DNA of 41,122 nucleotides from Acidimicrobiaceae bacterium. GTDB lineage: Bacteria > Actinomycetota > Acidimicrobiia > Acidimicrobiales > RAAP-2. Location of the stretch: the NCBI GenBank assembly GCA_027306605.1, contig DAHUZK010000038.1, forward strand, positions 1 to 41,122, given 5' to 3'. Both the position numbers and the translations under genes were made by a program. Of the stretch, positions 31,160 to 39,185 are shown piece after piece; within the stretch, counting starts at the first letter, position 1, and the number at the start of each line of letters is the position of its first letter. The notes under the pieces are model-generated. The model was not told the DNA's origin. It searched no databases and saw only the letters and a list, made by a program, of their open reading frames with translations.

Positions 31160-32542
31160 TCAGGGAGCGGCCGGGCGGGTCTGGCGTCGGTCACGCAACT
31201 CGTGGAGGCGGACGCGCTGTCCCGAGCGCAGCACGGCCCGCCGATAGACCCGTTCCGCGAGGAGCGCCACGCAAACGGTGCCCCCGATGGCCAGCGCGAC
31301 TGATATGACGAACTGCCACCAGCTGACCAGATCGAGGCCCACCAGTACCGGCATGGCGAACGGCGCCGTCGGGGGCAGATAGGCGAGGACCTCGAAGAAG
31401 AGATTGGCGCTTCCGCTGCTGGCGGCCGTGATGGCCAGGACATAGGCGACGACGATCGGGAGCGTCAGTGGCAGCGCCAGGGTCTGGACCTGGTCCTGAC
31501 GCTCCGCCATCGAACCGGCGGCGGCGTAGACCCAGCAGTAGAAGGCATACCCGAGGACGAGCCAGAGCAGCTCGCTGGCCAAGACCAGGGGTGCCGTCCC
31601 GTGCAGGATGTCGCTGCCGACGGCAGCCGCCACCACCAGTGCGAACACAACGATCAAGGCTGCCTGGCCCATGGCGACCAGCCCGATCCCGAGCACCTTG
31701 CCGCCCAGGAGCTGCAAGGGCCGGACGGCAGCGAGCAGCACCTCGACGACCCGGCTTGCCTTCTCCTGCATGACGCCGGTCATGATCCAGGTGTTGTATT
31801 GCGTGAGCATCAGGAACAACAGCACGAGCCCGATCACCGACGTTGTCTTGACCGTGCTCTTGGTCGTGGGTTGGAGCGATTGCACCGGTACGGGCCGGGC
31901 CTGGCTCAACTGCGCCACCTGCCCGGGCGTCAGCCCGGCGGCCCTGTAGGCCTGGGCGATGCCCAGCGCTGCCGCGACCGACTGCGCCAGAGCGGAGGTC
32001 TGCGACGCGGTGTTGTTCGAATCGAGCGGGCCGTTGACCAACACCCGCCTGTCCCCGTCCACGACGATGTCGACGGCTCCGGAACGCAAGGCGCTCTTGG
32101 CCGACGCCAAGGAGGCCTCGGGGACCACGTCGACCTTCGTGCCCACCCTTGCCGCGGCCTCGCCGAGCAGCGAGGAGACACCCGATCCGTCGGTGCCGAC
32201 GATGGCGACCTTCTGCGCCGGCGCCGACGACCCCTTGCCGACGGCGGGAATGACGATGGCGGCCCCGACCGCCAGCAATATCACGACTGTCCCGATGCGG
32301 AAGATGCGGCCGCGCACTCGCTCGCGGATCTCGCGCTTTGCCACCAGGCCGGCATCGCCCAGGACGCCGCTCAAGGCGCTGCTCAACCGTCGGTGCTCAC
32401 GCTGAGGCTCTTGCTCCCCAACAGAGGCTGGTCCTCCCTGCCCGACGACCCCGGTCGCCTTCCGACGTTGTCGCCGGCGGTAGAGGAGGACGCGCGCTGC
32501 GATGGCGACAGCCAGTATCAGCCCGATGAAGACGAACTTCAT
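31160..32542 (-). CDS. ABC-2 type transporter permease (NatB-like)
   Basis: This 460-residue protein has an N-terminal single helix and a charged linker, then KREIRERVRGRIFRIGTVVILLAVGAAIVIP and a long extracytoplasmic domain of about 150 residues rich in Ser/Ala. Five to six further helices include a QYNTWIMTGVMQEKASRVVEVLLAAVRPLQLLGGKVLG segment. That layout matches the NatB/ABC-2_3 permeases. It would export sodium, a drug or another solute with the preceding ATPase, whose stop it overlaps by 4 bp (ATGA at 32539-32542). The substrate is unknown. It is convergent with dxs across a 39-bp gap. Confidence 0.88.
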   Translation of the reverse strand: MKFVFIGLILAVAIAARVLLYRRRQRRKATGVVGQGGPASVGEQEPQREHRRLSSALSGVLGDAGLVAKREIRERVRGRIFRIGTVVILLAVGAAIVIPAVGKGSSAPAQKVAIVGTDGSGVSSLLGEAAARVGTKVDVVPEASLASAKSALRSGAVDIVVDGDRRVLVNGPLDSNNTASQTSALAQSVAAALGIAQAYRAAGLTPGQVAQLSQARPVPVQSLQPTTKSTVKTTSVIGLVLLFLMLTQYNTWIMTGVMQEKASRVVEVLLAAVRPLQLLGGKVLGIGLVAMGQAALIVVFALVVAAAVGSDILHGTAPLVLASELLWLVLGYAFYCWVYAAAGSMAERQDQVQTLALPLTLPIVVAYVLAITAASSGSANLFFEVLAYLPPTAPFAMPVLVGLDLVSWWQFVISVALAIGGTVCVALLAERVYRRAVLRSGQRVRLHELRDRRQTRPAAP

Positions 32543-33435
32543 GCCACGGCCTCCCGGAAGACCTCGGACAGGCGGCGACGCTCGAAGGAGAACTCCGTGA
32601 CGCGACCGGCCGTCATGGCCGCTCGCAACACCGTGTCGCTGTCGACCGACCCGTCGAGGATCAGCCGAGCCTGTCCCGCAGAGACCTCCGACACCGCCAC
32701 CCCCGGAATCCCTCCCGCGAAGGCAGCGTCACGGTCGCCTTCGACGCGCACCACCAGGCGCCGGGCGCCACTGGTTGCCAGCTCGTCCACGGTGCCCGAG
32801 ACGACCAGGCGTCCATGGTCGATGATCGTGACCTGCTCGCAGAGGTCCTCGACCAGGTCGAGCTGGTGACTCGAGAAGAGCACGCAACAACCGGCCCGGG
32901 CCTGATCCACCAGCACCTGCCCGATGGCGTCGATCCCAGCCGGGTCCAGCCCGGCCAGCGGCTCGTCGAGGACGAGCAGTTCGGGTTCGTGCACGAGTGC
33001 TGCGGCCAGCTGCACGCGCTGCTGGTTCCCGTGCGACAGCGTTTCCACCTTGCTTTCCATCCGGTCGCCGATGTCGAGTCGGTCCAACCACGCCCGTGCG
33101 GCCGCCGCTGCGGCGGGAGCTGAAAGGCCGTGCAGTCGACCCAGATACTCGAGCTGTTCACCGACGAGCATGCCCGGATAGAGCCCCCGTTCTTCGGGCA
33201 TGTAACCGAATCGACGCCGCTCTGCTTGGCGCACCGGCGATCCGTTCCATCGCACGCTCCCGGCGTCAAGGTCGGTGAGACCGAAGATGGCGCGCATCGC
33301 AGTCGTCTTGCCCGCTCCATTGGGTCCGAGGAAGCCGACGACATGGCCCGACGGGACGCTGAAGGAGAGACCGTCGAGCGCGGTCAGTGACCCGTAGGTG
33401 CGGCGCAGCCCTTCGAGCTCCAGAAGACTCGGCAC
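32539..33435 (-). CDS. ABC transporter ATP-binding protein (NatA/DrrA-like)
   Basis: This 298-residue ATPase has Walker A GPNGAGKTT, the signature LSHGNQQRV, Walker B LLVLDEPLAGLDP and the switch His in SSHQLDL. The final 70 residues (VVRVEGDRDAAFAGGIP...) are the DUF4162 tail common in NatA/DrrA-type exporters. The Walker and signature residues are intact. It starts at GTG 33435 in a 149-bp gap that carries a short palindrome (ATTCC-N5-GGAAT at 33459) which could be an operator. It heads the two-gene exporter operon. Confidence 0.93.
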   Translation of the reverse strand: MPSLLELEGLRRTYGSLTALDGLSFSVPSGHVVGFLGPNGAGKTTAMRAIFGLTDLDAGSVRWNGSPVRQAERRRFGYMPEERGLYPGMLVGEQLEYLGRLHGLSAPAAAAAARAWLDRLDIGDRMESKVETLSHGNQQRVQLAAALVHEPELLVLDEPLAGLDPAGIDAIGQVLVDQARAGCCVLFSSHQLDLVEDLCEQVTIIDHGRLVVSGTVDELATSGARRLVVRVEGDRDAAFAGGIPGVAVSEVSAGQARLILDGSVDSDTVLRAAMTAGRVTEFSFERRRLSEVFREAVA

Positions 33436-33458
33436 CTGATCAGGCTAGGCCGAGTGGT

Positions 33459-33473
33459 ATTCCAGACCGGAAT
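33459..33473. promoter_or_regulatory. Palindrome ATTCC-N5-GGAAT upstream of exporter operon
   Basis: A 5-bp perfect inverted repeat with a 5-bp spacer lies 24 bp before the start codon of the ATPase gene. The position suits an operator, but the repeat is short. The rest of the 33436-33584 gap shows nothing recognisable. Confidence 0.3.
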
Positions 33474-33584
33474 CATCGGTACGCCGAGGCCGGGACGGTG
33501 TCGTTCGCACCGATGACGACGACGGCAGCGGCGGATCAGCACGTACCCGATCCACGAAGCACTCAGGAGAACAAACCTTCTTCG

Positions 33585-34328
33585 CTATGAGCGGTTCGCG
33601 CCGTTCTGCCGCACGAAGTCGTTCACCGCGTAATAGGCCTCGATCGATTCGCCTGCGTCGCCCCAGAACCCCTCCTGCACGTCGTGCGCCATCTGGCACT
33701 TCGCCACGTAGTGGTTGTTGACGTCCGTGATCTCGAGTTCCCCGCGGCCCGATGGTACGAGATCCCCGATGATGTCGAAGACGTCGGCCTCGTAGCAGTA
33801 GATGCCGGTCACGCAGTACTGGGACGCCGGCTCGGTCGGCTTTTCCTCGATGTGAACCACCCGGCCGTCGTCGCCGAAGACCGGCACGCCGAGGTGGCGC
33901 AGATGCTCGGGCTCCTGCACCTTCGAGAGAAGGATGCGGGCGCCGGTGGGGTCCGCCCGGAACGCGTCCACCATCGGCTTGATGGAGTGTTCGACGATGT
34001 TGTCTGCCAGCATGACCAGGATCGGACCGCCCTCGGCGAACTGCGAAGCCAGCCCGAGGGCCTCCGCGATGCCGCCAGCGTTCTCCTGATAGGCGTAGGA
34101 CAGCTGCTTGATCCCGTACGCGTGGCCGTTGCCGAGCAAGCGGAGGAATTCACCGGCATGGGTGCCCCCGGTGACGAGCATGATCTCGTCGATCCCGCTG
34201 GACACGACGGCCTCTATGGACCAAGCGATCATCGGTCGGTCGTAGATGGGTAGTAAGTGCTTGTTGGTAATACGCGTGAGCGGATACAGGCGAGAGCCCG
34301 TCCCTCCCGCGAGGATGACTCCCTTCAC
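33585..34328 (-). CDS. Sugar-phosphate nucleotidyltransferase, RmlA-like
   Basis: This protein makes an NDP-sugar from a sugar 1-phosphate and NTP, probably dTDP-glucose. The 247 residues start with the nucleotide-binding signature VILAGGTGSRLYPLTRITNKHLLPIYDRPMI, and QENAGGIAEAL, LVMLADNIVEHS, HIEEKP and GRGELEITDVNNHYV complete the pattern of glucose-1-phosphate thymidylyltransferases. It is shorter than the 290-residue RmlA, lacking the C-terminal helical extension used for tetramer contacts. GTG 34328 has GGGAG 8 nt upstream. No rmlBCD genes or glycosyltransferases are nearby, so its product is uncertain. Confidence 0.85.
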   Translation of the reverse strand: MKGVILAGGTGSRLYPLTRITNKHLLPIYDRPMIAWSIEAVVSSGIDEIMLVTGGTHAGEFLRLLGNGHAYGIKQLSYAYQENAGGIAEALGLASQFAEGGPILVMLADNIVEHSIKPMVDAFRADPTGARILLSKVQEPEHLRHLGVPVFGDDGRVVHIEEKPTEPASQYCVTGIYCYEADVFDIIGDLVPSGRGELEITDVNNHYVAKCQMAHDVQEGFWGDAGESIEAYYAVNDFVRQNGANRS

Positions 34329-34370
34329 GCCCGCGCTCCCGCCATCGACTTCATTTGCATGAGCCCGTTT

Positions 34371-35480
34371 CTAGTCGAACATCAGCACGCCGCGTGCGAC
34401 GCGCCCTGCATGCATCTCGTCGACGACCTCGCCGAAGCGCTCGAGCGGCCTGGTGAGCGAGACCAGTTCGTCGAGCATGAGGAGCCCTGCCTGGTAGAAG
34501 TCGACCATCAGGGGGATGTCGTGGTGGGGGCGGGCCGAACCGTACCGGCAGCCGATCAGGCCGCGGTCGACATAGGCCAGAGCGTTGACGTCGACCGGGA
34601 CCTCGGTCCCTCGGGGGGGAATGCCGATCGCCACCGCCGTCCCGCCCCAGTCGAGGCAATCGAGGGCGCTGCGGAGAACGCCCGGATGCCCCACGCAGTC
34701 GAAGGCCCAGGTCACGCCGCCCAAGGGGAAGAGGGCTCCGGCGGCCGACTCCCGATTGGCCGGGACGAGGTCGCGCACTGCCGCGGCCGCGTCGCCGCTG
34801 CTCGCATCGACGAAGTGGGTGGCGCCGAACTGCCGGCCGAGCTCCTCCTTCCCTGCCACCGTGTCCACCGCGACGATCCGAGTCGCCCCGGCGATGCGGA
34901 GCCCCTGGATCACGTTGAGACCGACGCCCCCCACCCCGAAGACGGCGGCCGTCTCCCCCGGGCGCACCTTGGCCCGGTTGAGCACTGCGCCCACACCGGT
35001 GAGCACGCCGCATCCGATGAGGCAGGCCGACGACAGCGGAACGTCCTTGGGGATCCGTACCGCCTGGACCTCGCTGACGATCGTCACCTCCGAGAAGACA
35101 GACGCAGCAGCGAAGTTCGACGCCGGCTCCCCCTTGAAGGTGAACGGCGTCGAGATGTTCCCGAGCGAGCTCTTGCACATGGTCGGGTGCCCGGTGCTGC
35201 ACGCCCGGCAGGCGCCGCAGCTGGCCAAGGTGGCGATCACGACGTGGTCACCGGGCTTGACCGAGCGCACAGCGTCGCCCACGGCCTCCACCACCCCGGC
35301 GCCCTCGTGGCCCAGGACGGCCGGCGCCGGGAACGGGATCGTCCCGTCGATCACCGAGAGGTCGGAATGACACACGCCTGCCGCCTGCATCCGCACCTGC
35401 ACCTCGTTGGGTCCCGGACCGCGCACCTCGAGCGCGTCGGTGACCTCCACCCCCTCACCCGTGTAGACGATGCCTCGCAC
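34371..35480 (-). CDS. Zinc-dependent alcohol dehydrogenase (MDR superfamily)
   Basis: This 369-residue medium-chain dehydrogenase has catalytic zinc ligands C37 (GVCHSD) and H58-E59 (GHEG), a structural zinc site at C88, C91, C94 and C102 (CGACRACSTGHPTMC), and the coenzyme fold GVGGVGLNVIQG. It resembles class III-type and mycobacterial NAD-dependent alcohol dehydrogenases. GTG 35480 follows the FadD3 gene stop with no gap (TAA 35483-35481), and GAGGAG provides the ribosome site. It is thus the last gene of the putative steroid operon; the exact alcohol is not inferable. Confidence 0.92.
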   Translation of the reverse strand: MRGIVYTGEGVEVTDALEVRGPGPNEVQVRMQAAGVCHSDLSVIDGTIPFPAPAVLGHEGAGVVEAVGDAVRSVKPGDHVVIATLASCGACRACSTGHPTMCKSSLGNISTPFTFKGEPASNFAAASVFSEVTIVSEVQAVRIPKDVPLSSACLIGCGVLTGVGAVLNRAKVRPGETAAVFGVGGVGLNVIQGLRIAGATRIVAVDTVAGKEELGRQFGATHFVDASSGDAAAAVRDLVPANRESAAGALFPLGGVTWAFDCVGHPGVLRSALDCLDWGGTAVAIGIPPRGTEVPVDVNALAYVDRGLIGCRYGSARPHHDIPLMVDFYQAGLLMLDELVSLTRPLERFGEVVDEMHAGRVARGVLMFD

Positions 35481-37133
35481 TTACCTGCTCCTCTCGTTGG
35501 TCACCACGTGGTCGGCGCCCTCTTCGTGGCGTCGCCGCAGCTCGCGCTTGAGTACCTTTCCGCCGGCGTTCAACGGCAGCTCCTCGACGAACACCACGCC
35601 GCGGGGAACTTTGTAGTTGGCCATCACCCCGCGCGACCAGCCGAGGATGGCCCGACCGGTCTCGTCCAGCTCGTCCTTCGTCACGCCCGCCGCCGGGACC
35701 ACGTAGGCGCACCCGACTTCGCCCATCCGTTCGTCGGGCACTCCCACGACGGCGACCTGAGCCACCGCCTCGTGTCCGCGCAGCATCGCTTCGATCTCCG
35801 CCGGGTACGCGTTGAACCCGCCGACCACGTACATGTCCTTCACCCGATCGGTGATGGTCACGTTGCCGGTGTCGTCCATGACGCCGACGTCGCCGGTGTG
35901 CAGCCATCCGTCGGCGTCGATCGCCTCGGCGGTGGCTCTCTCGTCGCCCCAGTACCCCGTCATCACCGTGTAGCCCCGCACCACGATCTCGCCGGGTTCG
36001 CCGGGGGCCACCTCCTCACCGTCCACCACGGCGCGCACTTCGAGGCCCGGTATGGCCCTCCCGGACGTGCCGGCGATGACCTCGGGGGGGTCGCTGCGCC
36101 GGCACATGGTCACCGTTCCGCACGACTCCGTCAGCCCGTACGCCGTGAGGACGGTCCCGAAGCCGAGCTCGTCCCGCATGGCGTGCACCAGCTCGACCGG
36201 AACGACGGCGGCGCCGGTGACACCGAGGCGGAGGGACGACAGGTCGTGCTCGGTCCGGCTCGGATCGGCCAGCAGCGTCTGGTACAGCGTGGGCGGCCCG
36301 GGCAGCACGGTGATGCGCTCGGCCTCGATACGCCGCATGACCGCATCGGCGTCGAACACCGGCTCGGGGACCACGGTCGCGCCCGCCATCAGGCAGGCGA
36401 GGATGCCGGCCTTGTAGCCGAACGTGTGGAAGAAGGGGTTGACGACGAGGTAGCGGTCGCCCGCGCGGAGGCCGACGATCGAGGCCCAAGTCCCGAACGT
36501 GCGCAGCGTCTGTGCGTGCGTGGTGGCGGCGCCCTTCGGGGAACCGGTCGTTCCCGACGTGAAGATCAGGTCGGAGATGTCGTTGGGCCGCACGGAGGCG
36601 GCCCGGGCCCTGGTCTCTGCGGGGTCGATGCCCTCGCCCTCCGACAAGAACTCCGCGAGGCCCATGACGTTCGCTCCGGACGCGTCTCCGATCTCGCCCT
36701 TGAGCAACACGGTCCTGGACAGCGCTCCCGTGTCCTCGTCCTCGACCATGGCCGGGTAGTCGGTGCCGAGGAACCCGCGGACCGTGGCCAGCATGACGGC
36801 GCCCGAACTGCGGAGGATGTAGGCAGCCTCGGCGCCCTTGAAGCGGGTGTTCATCGGCACGAGCACGCCGCCCGCCCTGAGCAGGCCGAGCGCCGCCAAC
36901 ATCCACTCGGCACAATTGGGGGCCCAGATCGCCACCCGGTCCCCCACGGCGACGCCGCCCGCCACGAACCCGCGGGCGTAGCGATCGACCTCCGGCGCGA
37001 GCTCGGCGTAGGTCAGGCGCATCGCGCCGTCCACGAGGGCTTCGATCTCGCCGTGGCGGCGGGAGGCGTCGTCGACGAGCCTCGGCACCGTGCCCCACGT
37101 CTCGTCGGCCCGCGGGTCCTCCTGGTCGGTCAC
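35481..37133 (-). CDS. fadD3: Acyl-CoA synthetase, FadD3-like (HIP-CoA ligase candidate)
   Basis: This 550-residue AMP-forming ligase has P-loop IFTSGTTGSPKGA, A5 LTAYGLTESCGTV, the ATP-ribose Asp in HTGDVGVMDDTG, and the catalytic lysine in LNAGGKVLKREL. Mycobacterial FadD3 (Rv3561) activates 3aalpha-H-4alpha(3'-propanoate)-7abeta-methylhexahydro-1,5-indanedione (HIP) from steroid rings C/D. Identification rests on overall resemblance and on the neighbours (IpdF-like SDR, FadE30-like dehydrogenase). GTG 37133 overlaps the SDR stop (GTGA), so translation is coupled. The longer upstream frame is inside the SDR gene. Confidence 0.85.
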   Translation of the reverse strand: MTDQEDPRADETWGTVPRLVDDASRRHGEIEALVDGAMRLTYAELAPEVDRYARGFVAGGVAVGDRVAIWAPNCAEWMLAALGLLRAGGVLVPMNTRFKGAEAAYILRSSGAVMLATVRGFLGTDYPAMVEDEDTGALSRTVLLKGEIGDASGANVMGLAEFLSEGEGIDPAETRARAASVRPNDISDLIFTSGTTGSPKGAATTHAQTLRTFGTWASIVGLRAGDRYLVVNPFFHTFGYKAGILACLMAGATVVPEPVFDADAVMRRIEAERITVLPGPPTLYQTLLADPSRTEHDLSSLRLGVTGAAVVPVELVHAMRDELGFGTVLTAYGLTESCGTVTMCRRSDPPEVIAGTSGRAIPGLEVRAVVDGEEVAPGEPGEIVVRGYTVMTGYWGDERATAEAIDADGWLHTGDVGVMDDTGNVTITDRVKDMYVVGGFNAYPAEIEAMLRGHEAVAQVAVVGVPDERMGEVGCAYVVPAAGVTKDELDETGRAILGWSRGVMANYKVPRGVVFVEELPLNAGGKVLKRELRRRHEEGADHVVTNERSR

Positions 37134-37942
37134 GGGTGCTGGCTGCTCACCGAGAGCACCTCTCCGGAGAGGTAGGACGCGTAGTCGCTGGCCAGGAACA
37201 CGATGACGTTGGCGACCTCCCATGTCTCGGCGCCCCGCCCGAACAGTTCGCGTCGCCGCAGGACCGCCAGGTCCTCATCGGGAATGGCCCGGTTGAGGAA
37301 GGGATGCTCGGCCAGGCTCGGGGACACGGCGTTGACCCTGACCCCTGCCGGTGCGGCCTCGGCGGCCGCGCAGCGGGTCAGCGCCATCACGCCGGCCTTG
37401 GCCGCTGCGTAGTGGGCCTGTCCCGGCTGGGCCCGCCAGCCGAGCACAGAGGCGTTGTTGACGACGACACCCGAGCGCCGGGGCAGCATGCGGGCCAGGG
37501 CGGCACGCGTGCAGCGGAAGGTTCCGGTCAGGGTGATGTCGAGCACGGTGGACCATTGCTCGTCGGTCATCTCCACCAGAGGGACGGTGCCGCCGAGCCC
37601 CGCGTTGTGGATGGCCACGTCGATTCGCCCGAACCGGCCGATGGTCCCGTCGTAGAGCGCACCGACCTGCTCTTCGTCGCGGACGTCGCATGTGATGGCG
37701 TGCACCCGCTCCCCACCGGCGTCGGCCGCCAGCGCAGCGGCCGTCTCGGACAGTCGCCGCTCGTGGGCGTCGGAGACGACGACGGACGCACCCTCCTCGA
37801 GACAGCGCCGGGCTGTCGCCGAGCCGATGCCGGTTCCGGCCGCCGCCGTGACGATCACGACCTTCTCCTCCAGGAGTCCGTGGCCGCCCGGCGGCGGCGG
37901 AGGCGGCGGCGGCTCGAACGCGGCGTTCAGGCTCGTGCTCAC
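37130..37942 (-). CDS. ipdF: SDR family oxidoreductase, IpdF-like
   Basis: This 270-residue short-chain dehydrogenase has the cofactor motif VTAAAGTGIGSATA, NNASVLGWRAQ, catalytic HYAAAKAG, and AVSPSLAEHPF. These resemble mycobacterial IpdF (Rv3559c), which oxidises 5-hydroxy-HIP. The N-terminal tail before the Rossmann domain contains eight consecutive prolines (codons 37889-37912), absent from the homologue as I recall it. GTG 37942 overlaps the dehydrogenase stop (GTGA at 37939-37942). The first 10 residues are MSTSLNAAFE. Confidence 0.87.
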   Translation of the reverse strand: MSTSLNAAFEPPPPPPPPGGHGLLEEKVVIVTAAAGTGIGSATARRCLEEGASVVVSDAHERRLSETAAALAADAGGERVHAITCDVRDEEQVGALYDGTIGRFGRIDVAIHNAGLGGTVPLVEMTDEQWSTVLDITLTGTFRCTRAALARMLPRRSGVVVNNASVLGWRAQPGQAHYAAAKAGVMALTRCAAAEAAPAGVRVNAVSPSLAEHPFLNRAIPDEDLAVLRRRELFGRGAETWEVANVIVFLASDYASYLSGEVLSVSSQHP

Positions 37943-39129
37943 GCCACCCCTTTCGGCTCGGGCGGCAGACCCAGGACCCGCTCGCCGATGATGTTGCGTT
38001 GGATCTGGTTCGAGCCGCCGTAGATCGTCTCCGCACGCGCGAAGAGGAAGGACCGCTGCAGGTCGTCCAGGCCGTAGTCCTCGTTCTCGTCGAGGACCGT
38101 CGCCGATGGCCCGCGCACGGCCATCGCCAGCTCGCCGAGCCGGCGGTGCCAGCTCCCCCAGTAGAGCTTGGCGATGGACGCCTCGGGCGGGGCGACCGGG
38201 CCGTCCACCCCCGAGAGCGACCGCAGTGTGTTGTAGCGCATGATCGTCAGCTCGATGTGGGCCTGGGCCAGCCGCTGGCGCACCACGGGATGGTCGGCCC
38301 GGCCGTTCCTCTCGGCCAGGGCGACCAGACCGTCGAGTTCGCGCCGGAAGCTGAGCTGGTGCCCGAGCAGGGCCACTCCGCGCTCGAAGGCGAGCGTGGC
38401 CAGCGCGACCCGCCAGCCGTCCCCCACCCCGCCCACGACGTTCTCCGCCGCCGTGCGGGCTCCGTCGAAGAAGACTTCGTTGAACTCGCTGGTGCGCGTG
38501 AGCTGCATGATCGGGCGCACCTCGATGCCGGGCTGGTCCATCGGCACCAGCAGATAGGACAATCCCTTGTGCCGTACCGACTCGGGATCGGTCCGGCAGA
38601 CCACGAAGCACCAGTCCGCCTGATGGGCCAGCGACGTCCACACTTTCTGTCCGGTGATCACCCAGTGGTCGCCGTCGCGCACCGCCCGCGTCTTGACGTT
38701 GGCCAGGTCGCTCCCGGCATCGGGCTCCGAATAGCCCTGGCACCACAGCTCGTCGCCCTTCCGGATGGGTGGCAGGAACCGTGCCTGCTGCTCCGGCGTC
38801 CCGTAGTGGATGAGGGTCGGACCGAGCAGTCCCTCACCCATCACGTTGACCCGGCCCGGCGCTGCCGCCCGGGCGTACTCCTCGTTGAAGATCACCTGCT
38901 CGGTCATCGTGGCGCCCCGCCCACCGTGCTCGACCGGCCAGCCCAGACAGGTCCACCCGCCTTCTGCCAGCACCTTCTCCCAACGGCGTCTGACCGGGAA
39001 CCCGAAGGTCTCGTCGCCCGATCCGCCCCGCCCGCCCAGGTCGGAGAATTCGCCGACCAGGTGCTCGGCGAGGAACCGGCGGATCTCCTGGCGGAACGCC
39101 ACGTCCTCGGGGCGGTCACGCAGATCCAT
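37939..39129 (-). CDS. fadE30: Acyl-CoA dehydrogenase, FadE30-like
   Basis: This 396-residue flavin dehydrogenase has the family order: GWPVEHGGRGATMTEQ, WCQGYSEPDAGSDLANVKTRA, VITGQKVWTSLAHQADWC, and near the C-terminus ETIYGGSNQIQRNIIGERVLGLP. It resembles M. tuberculosis FadE30 (Rv3560c) very closely along its whole length by eye; that enzyme is in the HIP (steroid C/D ring) degradation set. The upstream TACGCT ends 8 nt before ATG 39129, so the operon begins here, probably leaderless. The order FadE30-IpdF-FadD3 matches the mycobacterial neighbourhood. Confidence 0.9.
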   Translation of the reverse strand: MDLRDRPEDVAFRQEIRRFLAEHLVGEFSDLGGRGGSGDETFGFPVRRRWEKVLAEGGWTCLGWPVEHGGRGATMTEQVIFNEEYARAAAPGRVNVMGEGLLGPTLIHYGTPEQQARFLPPIRKGDELWCQGYSEPDAGSDLANVKTRAVRDGDHWVITGQKVWTSLAHQADWCFVVCRTDPESVRHKGLSYLLVPMDQPGIEVRPIMQLTRTSEFNEVFFDGARTAAENVVGGVGDGWRVALATLAFERGVALLGHQLSFRRELDGLVALAERNGRADHPVVRQRLAQAHIELTIMRYNTLRSLSGVDGPVAPPEASIAKLYWGSWHRRLGELAMAVRGPSATVLDENEDYGLDDLQRSFLFARAETIYGGSNQIQRNIIGERVLGLPPEPKGVA

Positions 39130-39137
39130 CGCCCGGG

Positions 39138-39143
39138 AGCGTA
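39138..39143 (-). promoter_or_regulatory. -10 element TACGCT, leaderless start of fadE30-ipdF-fadD3 operon
   Basis: On the minus strand TACGCT (39143 to 39138) is followed by CCCGGGCG and the ATG at 39129. No KstR2-like operator could be recognised by eye in this 56-bp gap. Confidence 0.55.
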
Positions 39144-39185
39144 GCGAAGCTGGGACCCCCGACCTGACGGGTCGTCAGATCCGGA

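Noticed and set aside
34257..37175. 972-codon plus-strand frame across the dehydrogenase and ligase genes
   Set aside because: It is antisense to two intact, recognisable enzymes and has a low-complexity His/Arg/Asp composition.
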